A stretch of DNA of 64,000 bases from an uncultured Fibrobacter sp. (GTDB taxonomy: Bacteria > Fibrobacterota > Fibrobacteria > Fibrobacterales > Fibrobacteraceae): NCBI GenBank assembly GCA_934699585.1, contig CAKUWY010000008.1, positions 62,001 through 126,000 on the forward strand. The letters run 5' to 3'. The notes beneath the pieces are model-generated. The model made no database searches, was not told the origin of the DNA, and worked only from the letters and a program-made list of their open reading frames with translations. The stretch's first letter is position 1. Every line of letters starts with the position of its first letter. Shown here in pieces: positions 42,484 through 51,062 of this stretch. A program made the position numbers and the translations under genes.

Positions 42484-43672
42484 TCAGTGCTCCTATAATT
42501 TCGGCGACCTCGGCATCCGTAAGCACCTGCGACACGGGGATGCTCAATACGGTCTCGGCCATCTTCTCCGCAATCGGAAACTTCGGGTTCACCGGCAAAA
42601 GAACGTTTATCGCACCATTTATTGAGCCATTTTCCAGCCCAAATGCGTAGGCTTCTTGATTGTGTGGCGGAATCGGGTAAAAAATGAGAGTACCGATACC
42701 GCGGGCCTCGAGATACTTTTGCAGGGCTTCGCGCACCCGCCGGTCAGGCGTGCGCACCGTAAACACGTGCCACACGTGCTCCTTCGGGTCTGCAGGGATT
42801 TCGGGCAGGCGCAAAAGCGGGTTTTTAACCTCGTTCACATAGCGTGCTGCAATTTCACGGCGGCGTGCGTTCAAGGCATCGAGATGCGGAAGTTTCGCAA
42901 GCAAGAAGGCCGCCTGAATTTCGTCCAGGCGGGAATTCACGCCGCGATAACGGTTCACATACTTCTGTTCGGAGCCATAGTTGCCGAGCATGCGAACTAC
43001 CCGGGCAAGTTCTGCGTCGTCAGTGACGACCATTCCCGCGTCACCGAGCGCACCGAGGTTTTTCGTGGGGTAAAAGCTGTAGGCGACCGCGGCGCTTTTC
43101 TTTGCACCGTCAATCAAGCACGGGGCAGAACCGGATGGATCCCGGACGCTTCGCGTCCAGGATGACGACGTTCCATGCGACTGCGCCGCATCCTCGAACA
43201 CCAACAGTCCACGTTCGTGCGCAAATTTCCAGATGGCGGGCATATCCGCAAGGCGCCCGTACAGGTGCACCGCCAGAATCCCGCGCGTCTTTTCCGTGCA
43301 GGCATCCGCAAACCTTTGCGGGTCGATGTTGAAAGTATTCTCGTCGGGTTCCACGAGCACCGGCACGAGCCCCGCCGCGTTCACGGCAAGCACTGTAGCG
43401 ATGTACGTGTTCGCCGGCACCAGAATTTCGTCGCCCGGCTTGAGTCGCCCAAGCTCAATAGAAGCGCGAAGCATCAAGGTCAAGGCATCGAGACCGTTCC
43501 CCACGCCTACCCCATGCGCAAAGCCGCAGTAGGCGGCAAATTCCTTCTCGAATTTGTCGCAATAGGAACCGCGAATATACCAGCCCGATTCCACGACCGC
43601 CGAGACGGCCTCCTTCAGGGCGTCCATATAGGGCACGTTCACTTGCTTCAGGTCGAGGAAGGGGATCTTCAT
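42467..43672 (-). CDS. DegT/DnrJ/EryC1 sugar aminotransferase with repeat insertion
   Basis: From ATG 43672 the product is 401 residues. It is a PLP enzyme, with the internal-aldimine Lys204 in AYSFYPTKNLGALGDAGMV. Other landmarks are IPFLDLKQVNVPYMD, GVGVGNGLDALTLML, VPANTYIATVLAV and FEDAAQSHG. It transaminates a nucleotide keto-sugar. With the FdtA-like ketoisomerase gene next to it, the likely substrate is dTDP-3-keto-6-deoxyhexose (an FdtB-like role). Between SHG and the Lys motif, where homologues have a short AGSFGDAA-like loop, there is an extra piece (residues about 169-190), part of which is encoded by a palindromic repeat. Whether the enzyme still works cannot be told from sequence. 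Confidence 0.88.
   Translation of the reverse strand: MKIPFLDLKQVNVPYMDALKEAVSAVVESGWYIRGSYCDKFEKEFAAYCGFAHGVGVGNGLDALTLMLRASIELGRLKPGDEILVPANTYIATVLAVNAAGLVPVLVEPDENTFNIDPQRFADACTEKTRGILAVHLYGRLADMPAIWKFAHERGLLVFEDAAQSHGTSSSWTRSVRDPSGSAPCLIDGAKKSAAVAYSFYPTKNLGALGDAGMVVTDDAELARVVRMLGNYGSEQKYVNRYRGVNSRLDEIQAAFLLAKLPHLDALNARRREIAARYVNEVKNPLLRLPEIPADPKEHVWHVFTVRTPDRRVREALQKYLEARGIGTLIFYPIPPHNQEAYAFGLENGSINGAINVLLPVNPKFPIAEKMAETVLSIPVSQVLTDAEVAEIIGALNEFVC
43131..43170. repeat. In-frame REP-like palindrome inside the aminotransferase gene
   Basis: The element contains GGACGC-TTC-GCGTCC (43144-43158), bounded by GGATCC-like and AGGATGAC sequences that extend the pairing. It has the same GATC...AGGATGAC frame as the intergenic element at 15818-15851. 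It is read in frame as WTRSVRDPSG. Confidence 0.8.
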
Positions 43673-43674
43673 CG

Positions 43675-44625
43675 CTAGCACTCCCCCGCGCAAACGCACG
43701 TCCCGTCAAATTCAAAAACGTACTTCAGGTCCACGAAGCAACCGACAGTCTCCTTGAACGAGCAGAGTCCCACGTTGGGAATGCCATTCACAGACGACGG
43801 TCCGACATCTAAAAATTCGAAACCCGCCTCGCGGTAGAACTCGAACGTCTTGTAGGCCACCATGTTCATCGGCTTCGTCTTGCCGTCGTTCGGCACGTCG
43901 CCCCAGTAGATGACCTGCGCAACCCTTGGCGACACGCGGTACACTATGGCGGCAGCAATCGGCGTACCTGCCTGGTAGAGCGTAAAGAAATCCATGTCCA
44001 CGACGGACGCCGTCTTCTCAAGAGCCTCGAAGCTCATTTTCAAGTCGTAGTTCTTGCTTTCGCGGTTCTCGCGGATAACCCCGTACGAAACGGCACGGCC
44101 TTCGGCGGAATCTTCCCTGCGGAAATCGAAACCGGCCGCAAGCGCCGTTTTAAGGTTGCGGCGGGCCATGCGCTTGGCAAGCAGACTTTCGTAAGGCTTG
44201 CTCAAGTCGAAAGCATAATCCAAGTCGGTGTAACAGAGTGAAAAACCATTGCGGAACATTGATGATATCGTCTTCGAAAGCAAGGACTTAGCATAGATCA
44301 TGGGCGGCAGCACGATATTCAGTTTCTTGCCGTTATCGTGGGCAAAAGAGACAAGGCAAGCCAGCGCCGCATCGATCTGCTCGACAGGAATTTCACCGCC
44401 CTTGTAGGCAAAGCCGCCAAAGGGAGCCGAGAAGGGCGAAAGCCATTTATCGCCGCGTTCGCCGAAAATGATACCCATGCAATAGCCGTCATCGTCAAAA
44501 GCCAAGAAGCGCACGACATCTGCCCTGGATACGTTCAACTGGTTGAAATCCGCCTTGAGGTAGCAGGCGACCGGGTTTACAAAATGGCGGGCGTATTCAT
44601 CCGCTGTCAGTTCCACCCAAGCCAT
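43675..44625 (-). CDS. FemAB/GNAT-like acyltransferase
   Basis: This 316-residue protein has the double-GNAT layout of FemAB and BioF2-like enzymes. The N-terminal half has FLAFDDDGYCMGIIFGERGDKWLSPFSAPFGG and a second half has FFTLYQAGTPIAAAIVYRVSPRVAQVIYWGD, with GFEFLDVGPSSVNGIPNVGL near the end. Such enzymes add amino acids or acyl groups. In glycan clusters they often N-acylate sugars, so here it may act after the DegT aminotransferase; that is inference. The start directly abuts the stop of the FdtA-like gene. Two Cys near the C terminus (CVCAGEC) are unexplained. Confidence 0.72.
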   Translation of the reverse strand: MAWVELTADEYARHFVNPVACYLKADFNQLNVSRADVVRFLAFDDDGYCMGIIFGERGDKWLSPFSAPFGGFAYKGGEIPVEQIDAALACLVSFAHDNGKKLNIVLPPMIYAKSLLSKTISSMFRNGFSLCYTDLDYAFDLSKPYESLLAKRMARRNLKTALAAGFDFRREDSAEGRAVSYGVIRENRESKNYDLKMSFEALEKTASVVDMDFFTLYQAGTPIAAAIVYRVSPRVAQVIYWGDVPNDGKTKPMNMVAYKTFEFYREAGFEFLDVGPSSVNGIPNVGLCSFKETVGCFVDLKYVFEFDGTCVCAGEC

Positions 44626-45519
44626 CTAAGCCTTCTTGAACTCCTGATACTTGTCGTAACTGCGCCAGTAGTCGCTCTCGTCAAACTCGTGCGAGGTCAG
44701 CACCAGGCAAATGGATCCCGAAGAGAAGTTGAGTTCTTCGGCCCAGACTCCGGGCGGGACATGCAGGCCGTAGTACGGGCGGTCTAGCCTATAAATCTTT
44801 TCGTTCTTGCCGTCGGAAACCTTCACGTCAAAAGCTCCGCTCGCCGCCACCAGTATCTGGTGGCACCCCTTGTGGGCGTGGCCTCCGCGGCTCTCGCCGC
44901 CGGGAATATCGTACAGATAAAAGATGCGTTTCACGTCGAAAGGAATGTCCTTGGAGTTCTCAAGCGAGGTCAGGCTTCCCGAACGTTCGCTATGGCGAGG
45001 GAGTGTCAAAAGGGTACAGTCATCTATGGTCGCGGCCTTCACGGCGACAATGTCCGGAGCTTTATCACTCACGGCGTCAGGCGCATATTGTAGCGGTATC
45101 GGCATCCACGCAGACTTAATCCGGCAGAACTCGTCGCATTCCCAGATGTAGTCGTCCTCCTCGTACGGGGTCGAGGAAATCACGAGCGCGAGCGAGTTTG
45201 TCGAAAAGTTGTCGAGGGTGCGGTAGTGCATGGGCGGCAGGTAGAGCCCGTAGTACGACCGCGAGAGCGAATACCGTTTTTCTTCCTTGCCGTCATGGAT
45301 CACGGCATCAAAACTTCCAGAAAGAGCGACAATCACTTCGTGCTGCTTCTTGAAGGCATGGCTCCCGCGGAGCTCGCCACCGGGAACGTCATAAATCCAG
45401 TAACAACGACGAAACCGGAATGGGACCTGCTTCTCCGACTCCAGCACGCTTAAATTTCCCCGTTCGTCGAGGAACTTGGGAAACTGGACAATCTGCGCCT
45501 TTTCTTCAAAAATCGGCAT
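44626..45519 (-). CDS. Tandem FdtA/QdtA-type sugar 3,4-ketoisomerase
   Basis: From ATG 45519 the product is 297 residues and holds two cupin domains of the same family (about 8-130 and 165-290). Each follows the pattern R-[GS]-[ND]-L-[ST], then [YF]DVPGGE-x-RG-[SG]-H, then YYGL[YH][VL]PP. FdtA/QdtA enzymes convert dTDP-4-keto-6-deoxyglucose to the 3-keto sugar for transamination. The catalytic HAH motif is intact in domain 2 (His214-Ala-His216-Lys) but is HAF in domain 1 (His54-Ala-Phe56). Domain 1 is therefore probably inactive or altered. It sits upstream of the FemAB-like and DegT genes in one operon. A TTG at 45525 is an alternative start. Confidence 0.85.
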   Translation of the reverse strand: MPIFEEKAQIVQFPKFLDERGNLSVLESEKQVPFRFRRCYWIYDVPGGELRGSHAFKKQHEVIVALSGSFDAVIHDGKEEKRYSLSRSYYGLYLPPMHYRTLDNFSTNSLALVISSTPYEEDDYIWECDEFCRIKSAWMPIPLQYAPDAVSDKAPDIVAVKAATIDDCTLLTLPRHSERSGSLTSLENSKDIPFDVKRIFYLYDIPGGESRGGHAHKGCHQILVAASGAFDVKVSDGKNEKIYRLDRPYYGLHVPPGVWAEELNFSSGSICLVLTSHEFDESDYWRSYDKYQEFKKA

Positions 45520-45618
45520 ACTCAACCATTAATATACAAAAATAGCCAACGATTCTATAGCGTTTCTACATTCACGACAAGGCTTGGGCAACAATGTGGG
45601 CTTTTACCATTTCTGATT

Positions 45619-46761
45619 TCAAGCCATCATATTCAAAAAATCAACAACACGTTTTGAATACGATTCAATGGAAACTCGATCCAGCAATTTTTTAGCATTC
45701 TCTTCGTTCACGATTTTTTCACCGGCGAGCACCCGATCCAGCACTCTCACGTACGCCTCTGCATCAGTCGGCGGATCAATGAGCGGGCACACCCCTTCCA
45801 GGTTTTCCTTGATCCCCGATGTGGCGGCACCCACGGCAGGCGTTCCGCAGGCAATCGCTTCGATGGGCGGAAGGCCGAAGCCTTCTAAAAGCGACGGATA
45901 CACCATCAGGTCGGCGTAACGATAAAAGTCGCGCAGTTCATGCGCCTTGAATTCGCTAAAGTGATAAACGTTATAAAGTTTCTTTTCGTTCACAATAGCA
46001 CGCAGGCGGTCCGAGAACTTGCCTACTCGCACAAAAGCAACATGCGGTCTGAGGTGCGCCATTTCAAAGAAGGTCTCGATATTCTTGCGCGGTTCGTCAA
46101 GGCTTACGTTCAGACACATGCCATCAAAATTCCTGATGCCGTACTTGCGGAGGAACGCCTTCTTTTCTTCAAACGTCGGTTTCGTTTCGGGCTTGTTGAA
46201 CAGGGCGCTATCGATGGGGCAACCGATCACTGAGCCGGGCTTTTTAGACATCTGAACGCCAAAATGGTCCGCCGCCTGCTCGCGGGTCCAATTGGAATTG
46301 TACACGAAAAAATCCGCTTTGATGGTCGGACGAATGTAGAACAAGTTCAACAGCTTGAACTTCGTACTGTTCGGGTACAATGTCTCGGCAAAAGTGTCGT
46401 GCACAAACATCACCGTCTTGGCGTGGCCCTTGACCACCGGCACCAAGAAACCGAGTTCCGGGCGAATAAAGAAGACTATGTCTGGTTTTATATTTCGAAC
46501 GCAATCATACACAGGTTTGCGCAGGCTCCAGAATCCCGTATAAAGAGACCTAACCCATACTTCATGTGCCGTATACGTACGAGGGTCAGTGACGATTTTG
46601 CCGCCATCAGCCGTATGCTCTGGATTGGGAAAGAACTTGGGTGTTTTCATCCACAAAACATGTGTTTCAAATTCTTTGAACACTGCCCTAACAAGGTTCA
46701 ATGTCAAGCGTCCAAAACTTGTACACTCGTTCTTATCGCAAACAAACAGGATTTTTTTCAT
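45619..46761 (-). CDS. Family 4 (GT-B) glycosyltransferase
   Basis: From ATG 46761 the product is 380 residues. The start KKILFVCDKNECTSFGRLTLNLVRA and the C-terminal nucleotide site SLLEGFGLPPIEAIACGTPAVGA (the E-x7-E type motif) are diagnostic of GT4 enzymes such as mannosyl- or rhamnosyltransferases. It is the first gene of the leftward part of the glycan cluster, divergent from the GT2 gene at 46817. The upstream in-frame ATG at 46785 adds eight unlikely residues. Confidence 0.88.
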   Translation of the reverse strand: MKKILFVCDKNECTSFGRLTLNLVRAVFKEFETHVLWMKTPKFFPNPEHTADGGKIVTDPRTYTAHEVWVRSLYTGFWSLRKPVYDCVRNIKPDIVFFIRPELGFLVPVVKGHAKTVMFVHDTFAETLYPNSTKFKLLNLFYIRPTIKADFFVYNSNWTREQAADHFGVQMSKKPGSVIGCPIDSALFNKPETKPTFEEKKAFLRKYGIRNFDGMCLNVSLDEPRKNIETFFEMAHLRPHVAFVRVGKFSDRLRAIVNEKKLYNVYHFSEFKAHELRDFYRYADLMVYPSLLEGFGLPPIEAIACGTPAVGAATSGIKENLEGVCPLIDPPTDAEAYVRVLDRVLAGEKIVNEENAKKLLDRVSIESYSKRVVDFLNMMA

Positions 46762-46816
46762 ATTCAAATTCCAACAGTTGCTCAATATATAAAAAAATTA
46801 TTTTATATTGTGGAAT

Positions 46817-47767
46817 ATGACAAAACTATGCGTCGTAATGGCTACATACAATGGCGAAAAATATCTTTCGCAAATGCTGGATTCGCTCGCCAATCAAACA
46901 AGGCCTGCAGATTCTGTCATTGTCGTTGACGACGGCTCCACCGATTCGACTGTAAAAACACTTGAAAAATATACTGGTATCCTCCCCCTAAAGATTATTA
47001 AGTTTGAGCACAATCAGGGACACCGAATTGCTTTTGCCAGAGCTCTTGAAGAAGCACAAAAAACACTTACCGAAAACGATCTTATTGCTCTTGCCGACCA
47101 AGATGACATTTGGCTTCCAGAAAAGCATGAACTTTTAATTAAGGAAATTGAACGCCATAATGTTGACCTTGTTTTGGGAGACGCCAACGTTATTGATGCC
47201 GAAGGGCGCAAAATCGCCGATTCATGGCGCACCTTCGGAAATATTCCCGAGCATCTTTCCCTACGAGCTATTATGACCGGCTTTACCAATGTGACCGGCT
47301 GCATGGTCATTTTTAGGGTTAGCCTTCTCAAAGATATTCTCCCGATTCCCCTAGAAGCTCCCGTCCACGACCAATGGATTACATTCTGTGCATCAGCTAG
47401 AAACGGTTATATTTCAATTAACCACCCTATTATCCAGTACCGTATTCACGATTCTAACGTCATTGGTCTTGGCCATTCACACACATGGACAGGCAATTTG
47501 AAGCTAAACCTGCGGTGGGCAAAAATGATTCGAGGAACACGACATTTTCTAAAGTTGAAGCAAGACGACCAAAAATTTCTAAACGACTATATTGGCTATG
47601 TCGAAAGGCGTCTTTCGAAAATTTTACTGCCAGGTTATCTTTTCTGGATTCTCCGAAACACTCATTCCTTGTACCCACACATCAAAAAAAAATACGCCTT
47701 GATTCCACGTATTTTGTACGGAATTATCGGAGCTAAATTCGCAGTTAAGCTGATGGGGAGGTCATAA
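46817..47767 (+). CDS. Family 2 glycosyltransferase
   Basis: From ATG 46817 the product is 316 residues. The core KLCVVMATYNGEKYLSQMLDSL, VIVVDDGSTDST and DLIALADQDDIWLPEK (with the DQDD metal motif) is characteristic of rhamnosyltransferase-like GT2 enzymes. The C terminus is helical and membrane-proximal. The stop shares one base with the next ATG (TAATG). The codons are clearly more A+T-rich than the rest of the window, as in the following gene, which suggests recent acquisition. Confidence 0.87.
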   Translation: MTKLCVVMATYNGEKYLSQMLDSLANQTRPADSVIVVDDGSTDSTVKTLEKYTGILPLKIIKFEHNQGHRIAFARALEEAQKTLTENDLIALADQDDIWLPEKHELLIKEIERHNVDLVLGDANVIDAEGRKIADSWRTFGNIPEHLSLRAIMTGFTNVTGCMVIFRVSLLKDILPIPLEAPVHDQWITFCASARNGYISINHPIIQYRIHDSNVIGLGHSHTWTGNLKLNLRWAKMIRGTRHFLKLKQDDQKFLNDYIGYVERRLSKILLPGYLFWILRNTHSLYPHIKKKYALIPRILYGIIGAKFAVKLMGRS

Positions 47768-48669
47768 TGCCGGTTTGCACTGTCCTTGTCAACTATAAAA
47801 ATGCCGAACTGACCATACGTTGCCTGCATGCGTTGGAACACGGTACGGTCAAGCCCGATAGGATTTACGTTGTTGACAATGGAACAAGCCCTGAATCCCA
47901 GGATGTTTTTAAGGCCGAAGTTTTTTCTTTACCAATCCAGTTTATTTGGAACAAGCAAAACATCGGCTTTGCACCAGCATGCAACTTGGGAGCGACTAAA
48001 GCCATCAAAGATGGTTTTCATGGATACATATGGTTTTTAAACAACGACACCGAGCCATCGGAAACGGCTCTTGAAAAACTACTAAAAAAAGCAACAGAAT
48101 CACATGCAGGCATAACAGGCTCCCTTATTGTAGATGAACAAAATCGCTATATCGGTGGAGTCGGATTGACCCATTCCAAATTCGCCTCGGTAAGTCGTCC
48201 ACCAGTCCCGCAACACGGAAACATTCCACACTTTGACTATGTCGAAGGATCTTCTTTTTTAATCTCCCCTGACTGCATCAAGACAATCGGTTTATTGTGC
48301 GAAGATTTCTTTTTGTATTTTGAAGAAAGTGATTATTGTTTTAGGGCGAAAAAAGCAGGTTTTACACTTGCCTGGGCAACCGAAAGCATCGTCGTCCATC
48401 GAATTGGCTCAAGCACCGGGAGCGAAACCGCCAAAGGCAAAGTTCCCTTCTTTATCGATTGCCTCATGATTCGAAATCGAATTCATTTTGCCAGGCGGAA
48501 CAATTTTCCTAGTATTGGCATTTGGATAGGCTTTTTAATATCTCTTGCCCTGCGTGTAAAGCGACTTCAGTTCAAGAGGGTCCTAAAAATCATCGAAATA
48601 ACCATTTCCTCAAAAAGGCTAAAAAAATTCATCGAAGAAAATGGTGGCTACTATGAAATTCAAGATTAA
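47767..48669 (+). CDS. Family 2 glycosyltransferase
   Basis: The protein has 300 residues. Its N terminus CTVLVNYKNAELTIRCLHAL, then VDNGTSPES, KQNIGFAPACNLGATKA and FLNNDTEPSE (metal motif NNDT), matches the WbbL/rhamnosyltransferase-like GT2 branch. GSSFLISPDCIKTIGLLCEDFFLYFEESDYCFRAKKAG is the conserved acceptor-side ED motif. The base composition is A+T-rich like the preceding gene. It overlaps the Wzi-like gene's start by 17 bases. Confidence 0.87.
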   Translation: MPVCTVLVNYKNAELTIRCLHALEHGTVKPDRIYVVDNGTSPESQDVFKAEVFSLPIQFIWNKQNIGFAPACNLGATKAIKDGFHGYIWFLNNDTEPSETALEKLLKKATESHAGITGSLIVDEQNRYIGGVGLTHSKFASVSRPPVPQHGNIPHFDYVEGSSFLISPDCIKTIGLLCEDFFLYFEESDYCFRAKKAGFTLAWATESIVVHRIGSSTGSETAKGKVPFFIDCLMIRNRIHFARRNNFPSIGIWIGFLISLALRVKRLQFKRVLKIIEITISSKRLKKFIEENGGYYEIQD

Positions 48670-50065
48670 ATTTACAGCAAGCCTCATTCTTATATTTCTG
48701 CAGGCAACGTTTGCAGAAAATGCACACGTTTCGTTTGTCGATTCCGCCCGGCACCACGAAGTAAATATCGGAGCCGAACTTAAGGACTCCCTGGCCATCA
48801 CCAACCTGAAAAACGCCCCCACCCACTACGACAATTCCATGTCCGTCCGAATCTTCTTGGATGGTCACTTTACCGACAAGTTCTTGTTTGCTGCCCGGGT
48901 CAACGTCAACACGGACTACACCAACCGGGAAATTCTGGACCACAGTTACAACCCCGAAGAAGGTATCCCCTACAACAAGCAGAGCGACAACCGCCGGACC
49001 TGGGACCTGTTTGCGGCCCACGCCAGTTACCAGCTGGACCCGGTGACGCTTCTCGCCGGATTTGACTACCTGAGCATGGGACCTGCCCGCAGGAACCACG
49101 TGATTCTTCGGGGCGAACAGAACCCCTACCGCCCCTGGCAAGACAGCAGCAGCCGTCTGCAAAAGCCCGCACCTACCCCCTATTTCGGTTACCGATTTGA
49201 ATTGGGACCGGTAGAATACACCCAGTACGCGGCCAAACTCTTTGAGAAAAAAGGCTACAACAAGTATGTCCACGTTCATCGGCTGAACCTGAACCTGCCG
49301 GAAAACATCACCTTCGGCCTTTCGGAAACCGCCCTTTATGGAGAAACTACGGAACATGCGGGAACAAATCCCAATCCCGACGCCGACAGCACCTACCGGG
49401 ATTTTGAATGGGCCTACGTGATTCCCTTTATCCCCTACGTGTTTCAGGAACACCTGCAAGGAGACCGTGACAACATCTCCTTAGCCTTTGACTTAAGCAT
49501 CAAGACCATCCGCCACTGGGAACTTTATGGAGAACTCCTATGGGACGACATGAAGTCGCCCACCAGCATGTTCGACGACAGCTGGTGGGGCAACAAGTGG
49601 GCTGCCTCCATAGGCATTGCCCGTGACAGCCTGCGGCTGGGCCCTGCCCTATTCGGCTGGTTCACCGAATTCACCCGCATAGAACCCTGGGTCTACACCC
49701 ACCACAAGGGGGGCGGTTACACCTATACCCATTATAACCAGAGCCTAGGAAGCAATCTTGGGCCCAACAGCGAAGAACTATATACAAAACTGAATGCAAA
49801 AATTGCCTTCTTGGATGTTGCGCTTTTCGCCAGCATGGTCAAGAAATGCAACACCTTCGGAAGCCACATACGGGACATCCACCACCCCGAGGGAGCCACT
49901 GACAAGCATTTCTTGAGAAAGGGGTGGACCGACGAATACCAAGAACTGGGCGGTTCTCTGAAGATCAGCCCTTGGGATTTTATTTCGGTAGAAGCCGGTT
50001 ACTCCCGATTCTTCGGTGACTACGAGGGCTATACGGCTAGAGTAGCAGGGAGCCTGCAGTGGTAA
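48653..50065 (+). CDS. Wzi-like capsule-assembly outer-membrane protein
   Basis: From ATG 48653 the product is 470 residues, with a signal peptide (about 1-20, ending TFA). The remainder consists of alternating amphipathic strands typical of an outer-membrane barrel. The segment with GFDYLSMGPARRNHVILRG and WDDMKSPTSMFDD, WWGNKWAASIG is characteristic of the Wzi / capsule-assembly family (PF14052-like), and the final residue is Trp. Wzi helps attach polysaccharide to the cell surface, so the glycan made here is probably a capsule or surface polysaccharide. GGTGG precedes the start. The 3' end overlaps the convergent pseudouridine synthase by 29 bases. Confidence 0.8.
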   Translation: MKFKIKFTASLILIFLQATFAENAHVSFVDSARHHEVNIGAELKDSLAITNLKNAPTHYDNSMSVRIFLDGHFTDKFLFAARVNVNTDYTNREILDHSYNPEEGIPYNKQSDNRRTWDLFAAHASYQLDPVTLLAGFDYLSMGPARRNHVILRGEQNPYRPWQDSSSRLQKPAPTPYFGYRFELGPVEYTQYAAKLFEKKGYNKYVHVHRLNLNLPENITFGLSETALYGETTEHAGTNPNPDADSTYRDFEWAYVIPFIPYVFQEHLQGDRDNISLAFDLSIKTIRHWELYGELLWDDMKSPTSMFDDSWWGNKWAASIGIARDSLRLGPALFGWFTEFTRIEPWVYTHHKGGGYTYTHYNQSLGSNLGPNSEELYTKLNAKIAFLDVALFASMVKKCNTFGSHIRDIHHPEGATDKHFLRKGWTDEYQELGGSLKISPWDFISVEAGYSRFFGDYEGYTARVAGSLQW

Positions 50066-51062
50066 AGTCCACGGACTTTAACGCCGCCGCCATATCCTCC
50101 GGAAAATGAAAATCCGTAAACACCCTGGGTTCATCCCAGTAAGGCAGCTGCAGCTGCACCTTGTAGGCGTAAAGCATCTGGTGATGTGCCCCCAGAAGGT
50201 CAAAGTCCTCTTCGGATAGCGAACCACCGCCAGACATCTTCTGGTAGAATTTTCCATCAAAACTGTACAGTCGGTCTCCAACGATGGGGAACCCCAGTTC
50301 TGCAAGGTGGGCCCGAATCTGGTGCTTGCGACCGGTCAGCAGTTCACATTCCACCAGGGAACGGCAGGAACATTCTGTAGCAGTTTCTGACGAAGCTGAT
50401 TTTGCCGCAGCCCCCGGCAACAAGGCAAGCCTTCTGAACACCGTAGAGCAAGGCTTTCCGCCCGGAGTATGGTACATCTTGATGCGGATCGGTGCCGACG
50501 GATTTTCCGCCAGAGGCAAGTCGCAACGGACTTCCCCTTCGGGAAATTCCCCAGGAACTACCGCCAGATAGAACTTACGGAGCAAAATCCGGTCCAAATG
50601 TTTCTGAAACCTTGACGCCGTATCGGCACTTTTGGCAAACAGCATGATTCCGCCGGTATCCCTATCCAGACGGTGCATGGGAGTAGCCGTCTCGCAGTCA
50701 AAGCCCCGACGGATAATGGCGGTAAAGGTGTTGTAGAAAATCCGACCCGTATGATGGACAGGAACTCCGGCAGGTTTTGCCACCAGCAAAAATTCCTCGT
50801 CTTCGAAAAGCGTCTCGTAATGGGTGGGCATGTCGGGTTCGCTGTAGTTTTTCACATGGTAGATTACCTTGTCGCCTCGGTAGCCCAACGTTTCCAGGTC
50901 GGCAGTTTTCCCATTGATGGAAACCAGACCTCGCGAGAGACGGTCCATCCATTCTTCGCGGCTGTGGTAGGTGAACCGCTCCGAAAGGCTGTCCAGCAAA
51001 AGCCGGCCGTTCTGTTCCGGCCGGACTTCGCTTTCAAAGAACATGTCCTTGGGGGCGCTCAC
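50037..51062 (-). CDS. RluA-family pseudouridine synthase
   Basis: This 341-residue protein has an S4-like N-terminal part (FTYHSREEWMDRLSRGLVSINGK, residues about 30-52). The catalytic domain follows: FLLVAKPAGVPVHHTG near 92, MHRLDRDTGGIMLFAK with catalytic Asp133, and CELLTGRKHQIRAHLAELGFPIVGD. An insertion of about 20 Ala/Ser/Glu/Cys residues lies just before CELLTG. It modifies an rRNA or tRNA uridine of unknown position. Its start overlaps the stop of the DUF2914 gene by 4 bases, and its 3' end overlaps the Wzi-like gene. Confidence 0.87.
   Translation of the reverse strand: MSAPKDMFFESEVRPEQNGRLLLDSLSERFTYHSREEWMDRLSRGLVSINGKTADLETLGYRGDKVIYHVKNYSEPDMPTHYETLFEDEEFLLVAKPAGVPVHHTGRIFYNTFTAIIRRGFDCETATPMHRLDRDTGGIMLFAKSADTASRFQKHLDRILLRKFYLAVVPGEFPEGEVRCDLPLAENPSAPIRIKMYHTPGGKPCSTVFRRLALLPGAAAKSASSETATECSCRSLVECELLTGRKHQIRAHLAELGFPIVGDRLYSFDGKFYQKMSGGGSLSEEDFDLLGAHHQMLYAYKVQLQLPYWDEPRVFTDFHFPEDMAAALKSVDFTTAGSLLL
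50063..50080. repeat. Palindrome at the convergent overlap
   Basis: A perfect inverted repeat, TAAAGTCC-AC-GGACTTTA, lies at the 3' ends of two convergent, overlapping genes. Its half-sites share GGACTT/AAGTCC with the palindrome at 15021-15037. It might act as a two-way transcription stop, but no T-run follows. Confidence 0.5.
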
